A DNA stretch of 64,000 nucleotides, taken from assembly GCA_039915945.1 (NCBI GenBank), contig JBDSMH010000196.1:1-64000 (forward strand), given 5' to 3'. The position numbers were made by a program, and so were the translations under genes. Positions 52,417 through 60,147 of this stretch are shown here, piece by piece (position 1 is the first letter of the stretch; each line of letters begins with the position of its first letter). This DNA comes from DATLFA01 sp039915945. GTDB lineage: Bacteria; Actinomycetota; Acidimicrobiia; Acidimicrobiales; WLNW01. The notes under the pieces were generated by a model, which was not told the DNA's origin, searched no databases, and was given only the letters and a program-made list of their open reading frames with translations.

Positions 52417-53805
52417 CTAAAAGGGCGTCATGCCATCGGTGTTCAATTGCGCGACGCGTTCCTGCGTCACGTCGCATTCGACTGCAGCGGCGTTGTACAA
52501 CGCCAGCTCGCGATGCAGCGCTTCATCGTCGGTGGGATCCGACTGGTTCTGCGCGAGCTTGGTGAAATACAACGAGGCGACCCGGTCGAGGATCCCGCGA
52601 GTGATGCGCAGCTCGAGTCCTTCGTACATGCAGATCGCTTTGGCCAGCTGACACGCGACGTTGGGCACGTAAGGACGTAGGTCGCCGTCGCCGGTCGTGC
52701 GGATCAGCATGCGCAGGTGATTTGCCGAGTCGGCGTCGAGCTCGAGGCCGTGCTTGCGCGCGCACACCACGAGGATCCAATCGAACTGTTCGTTGTCGAT
52801 CGAACCGACGTACACCTTGTTGGGAAGGCGACGGAAGAATGCTTCGTCGCCCAGTGTCGCGGGATCGAGGTTCGTCGAGAACACGACGCGCGCGTCGAAG
52901 GGAACGTCGAAGCGCACGCCCCACGCCAAGGTGAGATAGTCGATGGCGCGATCCAGCGGAACGATCCAGCGGTTGAGGAGCTCGCTGGGTGACATCTGCT
53001 GGCGTCCGAAGTCGTCGATCACCAGGATGCCGTTGTTGGCTTTCAGCTGTAGCGACGCGAGGTGTAGCCCGCTCTGCTTGTCGTAGATCAAGTCGAGCTG
53101 CGAACGGGTCAGCTCGCCGCCGACGACGATGCTCGGGCGTTGGCACAAGACCCATCGGGGATCGAGGTCGTCGGGCTGTGGCTCGATCGCGTGATGCACC
53201 GTGGGGTCGTAGACGAGGACGAAGGCGCCGTCGACTTCGATCGCACGGGGGATGAGGACGGTGTCGCCGAGGAGTCGGGTCAGGCGTTCGGCCACCGACG
53301 ACTTGCCGGTGCCCGGCGGGCCGTAGAGGAAGATGGCACCCTCACCCATCATCGCCGGGCCGACTTCGTCGATGAGCCGATCGTTGACGACGAGGTCGTG
53401 AAACGAACTGCGCACTGCGTCGCGGCTGACGACGGGCCGGCGCGTCTGTGCGGCGACCACGCGCCGGTAGTCCGCCAAGCTGACGGGAGCGACACCGGCG
53501 TAGCTGATGCGCGCGATGCTGTCGTTCGCCAGCTTCTTGCCGATCTCGGTGAGACCGACGAGCCAGTCGCGTCCGACCATCGATTCGAAGTCGACGTACT
53601 TCTTGTCCTCGCGCAGGTAGCGCACGATGCTTTCGGTGAGCTGCCCAGTCAGCCCCAGCGCTTGCGACATGCGGCTGAGCAGCGTGCGGCCGTCGAAGAC
53701 AATCCGGCGCAGGATCAGGTCGACGATGACGGTCTCGGGAAGGCCGAGCTCCTCGAGCGTGCGCGGGATCGGCGCGAGCGGGGGCATTCTTTCGGGTGAT
53801 GTCAC
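52417..53805 (-). CDS. AAA+ ATPase of unknown role
   Basis: 462 residues. Residues 1-100 look like a winged-helix or adaptor domain (TVIVDLILRRIVFDG, SIVRYLREDKKYVDF). The AAA core has Walker A LYGPPGTGKSSVAE near residue 163, Walker B ILVIDDFGRQQM near 262, sensor 1 VVFSTNLDP, and arginine RLPNKVYVG. The rest is helical. It is neither a replication, protease nor MoxR ATPase by motif. The gene is alone, convergent with the SDR gene three bases away. Confidence 0.8.
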   Translation of the reverse strand: MTSPERMPPLAPIPRTLEELGLPETVIVDLILRRIVFDGRTLLSRMSQALGLTGQLTESIVRYLREDKKYVDFESMVGRDWLVGLTEIGKKLANDSIARISYAGVAPVSLADYRRVVAAQTRRPVVSRDAVRSSFHDLVVNDRLIDEVGPAMMGEGAIFLYGPPGTGKSSVAERLTRLLGDTVLIPRAIEVDGAFVLVYDPTVHHAIEPQPDDLDPRWVLCQRPSIVVGGELTRSQLDLIYDKQSGLHLASLQLKANNGILVIDDFGRQQMSPSELLNRWIVPLDRAIDYLTLAWGVRFDVPFDARVVFSTNLDPATLGDEAFFRRLPNKVYVGSIDNEQFDWILVVCARKHGLELDADSANHLRMLIRTTGDGDLRPYVPNVACQLAKAICMYEGLELRITRGILDRVASLYFTKLAQNQSDPTDDEALHRELALYNAAAVECDVTQERVAQLNTDGMTPF

Positions 53806-53934
53806 GACAGTTGTGTCGACCTTCGAACGACATGGGTTGAGCCCCTCCGCGACGGTGATCCGTTCGGCTCACACATCGGTGGCATTGCATCGAGAAAGTG
53901 GCAGACTGCCCATCCACTGCAGACGGAGGCGACC

Positions 53935-54720
53935 ATGGCGAATGACGCTGCTGCGCTCGACGTGCACGTGAGCACGCGAGGCACGATCTCCGATGCGCAC
54001 CGCGATCTGGCGCGTGACAAGGTCGCGCGGCTCGTTCGGTTGTGCCGTGAGCCCGTGCGCCTCGCGCAGGTGCGATTGATCATGCAGTCCGGTCCCGCGC
54101 GCGACCGTCCGGCCGAAGTCGAAGCGGTGCTCGACATCGACGGCAAGGTGGCGCGAGCGCATGTCGCCGCGGCCACGATCAACGAAGCCGTTGACCTGGT
54201 GGTCGATCGCCTCCGCCGGCGCATCGAGCGCCTCGAAGACCGGCGCCATCGCCTGCCCGAGCGCCGCGCTGCGGCCCACGAGGCGCGGTCGCGTCATGCC
54301 GAGGTCCCGGCGCAGCGTCCCGAGTACGCCGCTCTCTCGATCGAAGAGCGCGACGTAGTGCGCCGCAAGTCGTTCGCACTCGAGCCGCTGTCACTCGAAG
54401 AGGCTGCGTTCGATCTCGACGCCCTGGCCCACGACTTCTATCTGTTTCGAGAACAGTCGACGATGCGCGATTGTGTGTTGTCGTACGGCGCGGACGGCCT
54501 CGAGCTTGCGCATCCTGATGACGTCACGCCCGATGTGTCGGCGCTCTCGATACCACTTCGATTGCGACCGATCGCCGCCATTCACATGACCGAACTCGAC
54601 TCGCGCGAGCGACTCGACGTCGGCCATGAGCCGTTCGTGTTCTTCCTGTCGGCGAGCGGCCGGGGCAACGTCATGTACGTGCGCCGTGATGGCAACTACG
54701 GCGTGATCGAAGCCGGTTGA
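53935..54720 (+). CDS. hpf: long ribosome hibernation promoting factor
   Basis: 261 residues. The N-terminal HPF/RaiA domain (VHVSTRGTISDAHRDLARDK; VDLVVDRLRRRIERLEDRRHR) binds the 30S decoding centre. Two copies of the C-terminal dimerisation motif follow: RRKSFALEPLSLEEAAFDLDALAHDFYLFRE, read in two parts near residue 145 and 160, and MTELDSRERLDVGHEPFVFF ... VMYVRRDGNYGVIEAG at the end. It dimerises 70S ribosomes during slow growth. Double C-terminal domains are common in actinobacteria. ATG 53935 has GGAGG upstream. Confidence 0.9.
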   Translation: MANDAAALDVHVSTRGTISDAHRDLARDKVARLVRLCREPVRLAQVRLIMQSGPARDRPAEVEAVLDIDGKVARAHVAAATINEAVDLVVDRLRRRIERLEDRRHRLPERRAAAHEARSRHAEVPAQRPEYAALSIEERDVVRRKSFALEPLSLEEAAFDLDALAHDFYLFREQSTMRDCVLSYGADGLELAHPDDVTPDVSALSIPLRLRPIAAIHMTELDSRERLDVGHEPFVFFLSASGRGNVMYVRRDGNYGVIEAG

Positions 54721-54753
54721 CGCGAAGCCGGTCGACGCGACACCAGTCGGTCG

Positions 54754-55980
54754 TCAGCTCACCGTGATCGTCACGCGCCGGCTCTTGGCCGGGTCGGCTT
54801 CGGGTTGCGTGTCGCCTTTGCTCTCGACCGAGAACTTTGCGGCGGCCTGCGGAACTGCGGCCTGTATCGCGTCACGGACCACCGATGCGCGCGCCAGCGA
54901 AAGCTGCTGATTCGTGGTCGGATTGCCGCTCGTATCGGAGTAACCGGTGATCCCCACCGGCGCGCCCACGCCCGACGTGCGCAACCGTTCGGCAACCTGC
55001 GTGATGACTTGCTGCGCGGCCGAATCGATGGTCGTGCTGTTGACGGCGAAGTAGATCACCCACGTCGTCGCTGTACGCACCCCGCTGACCGCGCCCCCTG
55101 CAGTTGTCACGGGCGCCGTCGGCGCGACGGGTGTCGTTGCCCCCGACGATGCGGCAACGGTGGCTGACGCGCCGGCCGCCGCGGTCGGCGTGGATTGGGC
55201 GACGGTGGTGGTCGTCGCGGTGGCGAGGTTCTTGTTGCCGCCGTCGCCGCACTGAGAGAACACGAGCGCGAACACGAGCACCAGACCGGCGAGAACGAAG
55301 AGCCATGTCAACGGATTGGCGCGCCGCTCGTTATCGCCGTAGGTGCCGTTGGGCGGGTAGCCGACGGGACGTGTGCGCGAACGGCGAAGGGCCGTTGCCG
55401 TTCCGGAGGCGGCGTCGTCGACGATGACGATGCGATCGCCGTCGTTGTCGTATCCGACGCGTGTGTCGTAGCCCCCGTCGTCGTAGCCCGAACCGAGTGC
55501 CGCCTCGAAACGATCGTCGAAGGTGTAATCGTCGGCGAAGAACGAATCGTCGACGGCACCGAACGCGAACTGTGTGTCGAGTGGTTCGGGATCGATGACG
55601 AATTCGTCGAGCGGATGATGGGGTGCGGTGTTCAGTTGCGCGGCGTACGCGGCATCGGGCTCGATGGATACGAGCAACGGCTCGTCGTCGGGCGTGTATG
55701 CGCCGACGCGCCGAGTGGCATTGCGATAGCCGAGGCGTTCGCCCACCGTCGTGTCGTCGATGTCAGCCAACGCCCGCCGCACGGACGCCACGTTGCCGGT
55801 GACGAGATCTCGGCCGAGGCGCTCGTAGCCGCCCGCGGGCAGCAGCTTTTGCAGCCAGGTCAGCCGGCCGTCGGCGAATCGCGTGTCGATCCACGCCAGA
55901 TCACCCCGCGCCGCACGGCGGCGTAGATGGCGAAGGCCACTCAGGAGCTCGTCGAGTTCGGGCTGCATAGTTGAACCCAT
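54754..55980 (-). CDS. membrane protein with C-terminal OmpA-like domain
   Basis: 408 residues. Residues 1-230 are cytoplasmic, acidic in the middle. One membrane span (WLFVLAGLVLVFALVF) is followed by a Thr/Ala-rich linker. Residues 300-408 are an OmpA/MotB domain (WVIYFAVNSTTIDSAAQQVI, GITGYSDTSGN, NQQLSLARASVVRDAI, KSRRVTITVS) that would bind peptidoglycan. No motor or Pal partner is nearby. The start is uncertain: ATG 55980 or ATG 55968, neither with a well-placed ribosome binding site. Convergent with hpf. Confidence 0.85.
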   Translation of the reverse strand: MGSTMQPELDELLSGLRHLRRRAARGDLAWIDTRFADGRLTWLQKLLPAGGYERLGRDLVTGNVASVRRALADIDDTTVGERLGYRNATRRVGAYTPDDEPLLVSIEPDAAYAAQLNTAPHHPLDEFVIDPEPLDTQFAFGAVDDSFFADDYTFDDRFEAALGSGYDDGGYDTRVGYDNDGDRIVIVDDAASGTATALRRSRTRPVGYPPNGTYGDNERRANPLTWLFVLAGLVLVFALVFSQCGDGGNKNLATATTTTVAQSTPTAAAGASATVAASSGATTPVAPTAPVTTAGGAVSGVRTATTWVIYFAVNSTTIDSAAQQVITQVAERLRTSGVGAPVGITGYSDTSGNPTTNQQLSLARASVVRDAIQAAVPQAAAKFSVESKGDTQPEADPAKSRRVTITVS

Positions 55981-56081
55981 ATCTTGCACTGTCAGCGCCC
56001 TCCGTGCAGGGCAATGGGCCAAACGGCCCAGGTCGGCGCTCGCGATGGCCCGCTGTGCTACACCAGAGACGAGGAGCACGT

Positions 56082-57437
56082 GTGGGCGTCAAGCCGTGGC
56101 AACCGGGCGGAGAAGAGCGCCGCCGGGACATCGATTGGATCATGGACCGCGCCGTCGAGACCGCGCCCCGCGCCGAAGCTCAGGCTCGCGCCGACGGTGC
56201 CTGGCGTCGCTTGCGCGAAGCCTTGGCCGATCGGTCGGGGTTCGTGCGCCGTCATCTCGCGGCAGCGAGTGCCGACCTGGCGGCGGTCGCCTCCGTCGAC
56301 GATCTGCCGCGACTGCCGTTGTGTTCGAAGGCCGATCTGCGCGATGCCCAGGATCGATTTCCGCCCTTCGGTGACCACCTCGGGGTCGACGACGCCGAGG
56401 TCAAGCTCGTCTACCAGACGAGTGGCACCACCGGTCGGCCCTGCCGCATCGCCTTGACCCGCGCCGACGCCGAGATGTGGTGGACGATCGGCGCCCGCTC
56501 GTATCGGGCGACGGGCATGTATCCGCACGACTCGGTCCTGGTGTCGTTGGGCGCCGGGCCGTTCGTGGCCGGGCACACGCACGGCTCGGTCGATCGCACG
56601 GGTGCCCGTAGGGTGCCGGTGGCGCCGGGTGATACCGCGCGCGTGCTCGACGCGGCGGCCGCCGGGTTGTTCGACACGATCGTGGCGACGCCGAGCTTTG
56701 CGTTGCATCTCGCCGATCGGTGTGCCCGCGATGGCATCGACGCGCCGCGCTTGGGCATTCGCCATGTCGTGAGCGGGGGCGAACCCGGCGGGGGCATCGC
56801 GTCGACCCGGGCCCGCATCGAGGCGTCGTTCGACTGCGACGTGACCGAAGCGATGGGCCTAGGTGATATCGCGCCGTCGCTCTACGGCGAATGCGAGGCG
56901 AAGGCGGGCATGCACTTCTGCGGGCAGGGCTTCGTCTGGCCCGAACTGATCGACCCCGCGACGAACGAGCCGCTCGCGATCGAGACGGGCGTCGTGGGTG
57001 AGGTCGTGTACACGACCTTGCAGCGAGAAGCGATGCCCCTCGTACGGTTCCGCTCGGGCGACATCCTCGAGATCCTGGGCGCATCGTGCGAATGCGGTCG
57101 CACCAGCTTCCGCGCGCGGTGCCTCGCCCGCGCCGACGACATGTTCATCGTGCGCGGGGTCAATGTGTATCCGTCGGCGATCGTGGCCGTGGTGGGGGAG
57201 TTCCATCCGTACGTGAGTGGGCGGGCCCGCGTCGTGTTGCCGGTGGGCGCCGTCGCGGTCGACCCACCGGTGGCGGTGCAGGTCGAAGTGGCCGGCGCGG
57301 CGCCGCCGGCCGATCTGGCGGCGCGCATCGCCGACGCGATCAGGCAGCGACTCACGTTTCGCGCCACCGTCGAGCTCGTTGCGTCAGAAGCGTTCGGCGA
57401 CGCCGGCTACAAGACGAATCTGGTCGTGCGCCGATGA
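56082..57437 (+). CDS. phenylacetate-CoA ligase-like AMP-binding enzyme
   Basis: 451 residues, close to PaaK length. P-loop YQTSGTTGRPCRIA near residue 110, SGGEPGGG, EAMGLGDIAPSLYGEC in the place of the aromatic-acid motif, FRSGDILEI, and RGVNVYPSAI of the C-terminal lid. It activates an (aryl)carboxylic acid to its CoA thioester. GTG 56082 is chosen because GAGGAG lies five bases upstream. The gene stands alone between convergent and divergent neighbours. Confidence 0.87.
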   Translation: MGVKPWQPGGEERRRDIDWIMDRAVETAPRAEAQARADGAWRRLREALADRSGFVRRHLAAASADLAAVASVDDLPRLPLCSKADLRDAQDRFPPFGDHLGVDDAEVKLVYQTSGTTGRPCRIALTRADAEMWWTIGARSYRATGMYPHDSVLVSLGAGPFVAGHTHGSVDRTGARRVPVAPGDTARVLDAAAAGLFDTIVATPSFALHLADRCARDGIDAPRLGIRHVVSGGEPGGGIASTRARIEASFDCDVTEAMGLGDIAPSLYGECEAKAGMHFCGQGFVWPELIDPATNEPLAIETGVVGEVVYTTLQREAMPLVRFRSGDILEILGASCECGRTSFRARCLARADDMFIVRGVNVYPSAIVAVVGEFHPYVSGRARVVLPVGAVAVDPPVAVQVEVAGAAPPADLAARIADAIRQRLTFRATVELVASEAFGDAGYKTNLVVRR

Positions 57438-57458
57438 TCCTCCTCGATTGAGGCCGGC

Positions 57459-57845
57459 TCAGAACATCGTGTTGTCGTTGGCCGACGCCGCGGGGATCAC
57501 TTGGAGCACATCCCAGTGCTCGACGATCTTGCCGTCGTCGTCGAAGCGGAAGATGTCGATGCCCGCGTAGTCGTGATCGCCGGGCCAGTGCTGAAAGCAA
57601 TGCAACACGACGTAGTCGTCTTCGGCGATGGCCCGTTTGAACTCGACGCGCTTGCCTGGATACTCGACCGCCATACGCTCGAAGTAGTCGATGAATGGTT
57701 GCTTGCCGTCGCCCACGCCCGGATTGTGCTGGCGATACTCGGCACCGGCGTAACGCTCGATTGCGTCGGCGGGCCGGCATTCGTTGAACATGAGATCGTA
57801 GAAGGCTTGGGCGGTGCCCTTGTTCCGTGCGGTGCGCTCGCTCAT
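57459..57845 (-). CDS. SnoaL-like NTF2-fold protein
   Basis: 128 residues. TAQAFYDLMFNECRPADAIERY, EYRQHNPGVGDGKQPFIDYF and GIDIFRFDDDGKIVEHWDVLQ are the hallmarks of SnoaL-like (nuclear transport factor 2 fold) proteins in lipid and polyketide or steroid catabolism, often isomerases, hydratases or binding proteins. Its ATG overlaps the stop of the next SnoaL-like gene upstream (ATGA), so the two may form a heterodimer. Confidence 0.88.
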   Translation of the reverse strand: MSERTARNKGTAQAFYDLMFNECRPADAIERYAGAEYRQHNPGVGDGKQPFIDYFERMAVEYPGKRVEFKRAIAEDDYVVLHCFQHWPGDHDYAGIDIFRFDDDGKIVEHWDVLQVIPAASANDNTMF

Positions 57846-58324
57846 GGGGTCGCGTTCTGGCGATCGCGCAGCGTGGTCGCGGGCGGGACACCGGCAATTT
57901 GATGGGCCGACATCTCGCCGACGAGGTCGATGATGAACTTTCGCTCGGCGAAGCGCCATTTGTCGTCGACGCGTTCGAAGCGATCGTGGTAGCGGCCCAC
58001 GATGATCGGCTGCAGCGGCAAGTCGGGCGTTTCCTGCATGACGAGATAGCGCGAGCGCACCGCGGCGCTGGTTGCCGTTTCGTCGAGGTCGATCATGACG
58101 TTCAGGCAGAGATGCGCGGTGCGGGGAATGCCGTCGTAGAGGCGTTGGCGGCTGCGGAACGATTCGGCCACTGCGGCGCCGCTGATCGCACCGATCGGTT
58201 CGGGGAACCACACCACCGCGTGTTCGAAGAGTTCGGCGCGTGTGTCGAAATCGCCGTTGTCGGTGGCCTCCATGTAGCGATACAGCAGGTTGCGGATCTG
58301 TTGTTCGTGAGAGCTCGGGTCCAT
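57842..58324 (-). CDS. second SnoaL-like NTF2-fold protein
   Basis: 160 residues. QIRNLLYRYMEATDNGDFDTRAELF at the N-terminus, HLCLNVMIDLDE in the middle and GRYHDRFERVDDKWRFAERKF near the end follow the SnoaL_4 pattern. It is the first gene of a two-gene operon. The esterase gene is divergent, 95 bases away. Confidence 0.87.
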   Translation of the reverse strand: MDPSSHEQQIRNLLYRYMEATDNGDFDTRAELFEHAVVWFPEPIGAISGAAVAESFRSRQRLYDGIPRTAHLCLNVMIDLDETATSAAVRSRYLVMQETPDLPLQPIIVGRYHDRFERVDDKWRFAERKFIIDLVGEMSAHQIAGVPPATTLRDRQNATP

Positions 58325-58419
58325 GCTCGACACAGTATGCGAGTGGGTAGTTGGCCGCACCCGAGCCTCGGCCGTGTAGTACAACGGAGCACACGAGATC
58401 GATCGTGGGGGGCCGCGCG

Positions 58420-59379
58420 ATGCCGGTACAGCCAGCAGTGCAAGCAGTGCTCGACGCAATGACGTCCGCCGCGCAATCCGCCGCTGGCCCGGAGACCGAC
58501 GCCGACTTCGACGTCGCGCAACGGCGCAAGCAGATGGACGACTTCACGGTGGCCGGCTTCGGGTCGGTCGGCGAGGCCGGCCCGGCGATGGTGGAGGAGT
58601 TCACCCACAAGGTCCCGGTCGCCGACGGTGTGATCCGCGTGCGCACCTATCGACCCGTGCAGGGCGGTGAACTCGCCTGCTACATCTATATCCACGGCGG
58701 CGGCTGGTGGCTCGGCAACATCGACATCTACGACGGCTCGTGCCGTGCCATGGCCGACCATCTCGGGTGCGTGGTCGCGTCGGTGGGATACCGGCTCGCA
58801 CCGGAGCATGCGTTCCCGACCGCCGCCGAAGATTGTTACGCCGCGTTGCTCTGGGTGTCGATGAACGCGGACGCGCTGGGCGTCGACGCGGCGCGTATCG
58901 CAGTCGGGGGTGGTAGCGCCGGTGGCAACCTCGCCGCCGTGGTGGCACTCATGGCCCGTGATCGGGGTGGCCCGTCGTTGCGCGCGCAGGTGCTCGACAT
59001 CCCCGCGACCGATCTGATGATGGCGTCGCCGTCGATCGAAGCAAACGCCACCGGCTACATGCTCACCAAATCGGGCATGGAAGAGTGCCGGGCGTTCTAC
59101 GCGCCCGATCCCGCCGATTGGACGAATCCGTACGCATCGCCGATGCACGCCGCCGACCACTCGAACCTGCCGCCCGCGTGTGTCACGACATGTGAGTACG
59201 ATCCGCTGCGCGACGAGGGTGAGCAGTACGCCATGAAACTCGTCGCCGCCGGCGTACCCGTGACGATGCAGCGGGCGTTGGGTCACATCCACGGCTCGCA
59301 CCACATGGTCAAGCTCATGCCCGACGCCGCGCGTTACAACGACACGGTCGTGCGCTTCCTCCGCCAACACCTCGCGTAA
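58420..59379 (+). CDS. alpha/beta hydrolase, hormone-sensitive lipase (HSL) family
   Basis: 319 residues. The oxyanion-hole motif IHGGGWWLGN is near residue 91, the nucleophile GGGSAGGNLA near 164 (the more usual GDSAGG has Asp where this has Gly), Asp in CEYDPLRDEGE near 262 and His in GHIHGSHH near 290. It hydrolyses short acyl esters; natural substrate unknown. ATG 58420 is preceded by a GGGGGG tract. A strong hairpin follows the stop. Confidence 0.9.
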   Translation: MPVQPAVQAVLDAMTSAAQSAAGPETDADFDVAQRRKQMDDFTVAGFGSVGEAGPAMVEEFTHKVPVADGVIRVRTYRPVQGGELACYIYIHGGGWWLGNIDIYDGSCRAMADHLGCVVASVGYRLAPEHAFPTAAEDCYAALLWVSMNADALGVDAARIAVGGGSAGGNLAAVVALMARDRGGPSLRAQVLDIPATDLMMASPSIEANATGYMLTKSGMEECRAFYAPDPADWTNPYASPMHAADHSNLPPACVTTCEYDPLRDEGEQYAMKLVAAGVPVTMQRALGHIHGSHHMVKLMPDAARYNDTVVRFLRQHLA

Positions 59380-59385
59380 CCCGCA

Positions 59386-59433
59386 TTCTGTTGGTGTTTT
59401 ACAGGTATCGACACCTGTAAAACACCAACAGAA
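59386..59433. terminator. perfect 21-bp inverted repeat between convergent genes
   Basis: TTCTGTTGGTGTTTTACAGG plus T (59386-59406) pairs perfectly with 59413-59433 around a six-base loop. A run of four T lies within the arm. It can terminate both the esterase and the acyltransferase transcripts. The outer part of the arm matches the hairpin at 19458-19507. Confidence 0.7.
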
Positions 59434-59436
59434 CGG

Positions 59437-60114
59437 CTAGGCGAGGTCGACGGAGCCGCGTTCGTGGCGGGTTCGCGGCACGGCCTCGTCGACGGAGATC
59501 CACGCCTCGCCGTCGAAGCGGCGGATGATACGGGCGGGCGCACCGGCGACGATGCAGTGCGCCGGCACCTGTCCCGAGACGATGCTCCCCGCGGCGACCA
59601 CGACGTGTTCGCCGAGCACGGTGCCGGGCAACACGACGCTGTTGGTGCCGAGCCAACTGTTGGCCCCGATCGATACCGGCCGCGACGCTTGCAGTTGGTG
59701 CCCGATCGGCTCGTCAAAGTTCTCGTAGCCGTGGTTGATGTCGGTGATATAGACGCGCGGTCCCGTGTAGACGTGCGCGCCGATGGTGATTCCCGCCAGC
59801 GCGATGATGCCGTTATGCGCGCCGATGCTGCATCCCTCGCCGATGACGATGGTGGGGTCGTTGGCCTCGCTCTGCTGGGGGCTCAGCCCGACCGCCATCG
59901 ACACGTAGGGACCGATCAGCGCGCCGTCGCCGATGCGCATCCATCGCTCACCGTAGAGCGCCGTGGCGGGAAAGCAGATGGCCGCGCCCTTGCCGAACGA
60001 ACCGAACTGTTTGCTGCGGGGATGGGTGGGCGAGATCTTGCCGTGGTGTTCGGCGAATCGCCAGGTGGCATCGATCGCTCTCGCGAAAAGCTGGCTCGCC
60101 CGAGGAGTACGCAC
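59437..60114 (-). CDS. left-handed beta-helix acyltransferase (LbetaH)
   Basis: 225 residues. The central part has hexapeptide repeats (IGDGALIGPYVSMAV, IVIGEGCSIGAHNGI, ITIGAHVYTGPRVYI) with the candidate catalytic His in ITDINHGYE, then VSIGANSWLGTNSVVLPGTV and GAPARIIRRF. It is related to maltose/galactoside O-acetyltransferases and sugar acyltransferases; the acceptor is unknown. The start is GTG 60114. Confidence 0.87.
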   Translation of the reverse strand: MRTPRASQLFARAIDATWRFAEHHGKISPTHPRSKQFGSFGKGAAICFPATALYGERWMRIGDGALIGPYVSMAVGLSPQQSEANDPTIVIGEGCSIGAHNGIIALAGITIGAHVYTGPRVYITDINHGYENFDEPIGHQLQASRPVSIGANSWLGTNSVVLPGTVLGEHVVVAAGSIVSGQVPAHCIVAGAPARIIRRFDGEAWISVDEAVPRTRHERGSVDLA

Positions 60115-60147
60115 GAGCGGAACGTACTACTCGGCGCGGCGACCGTC

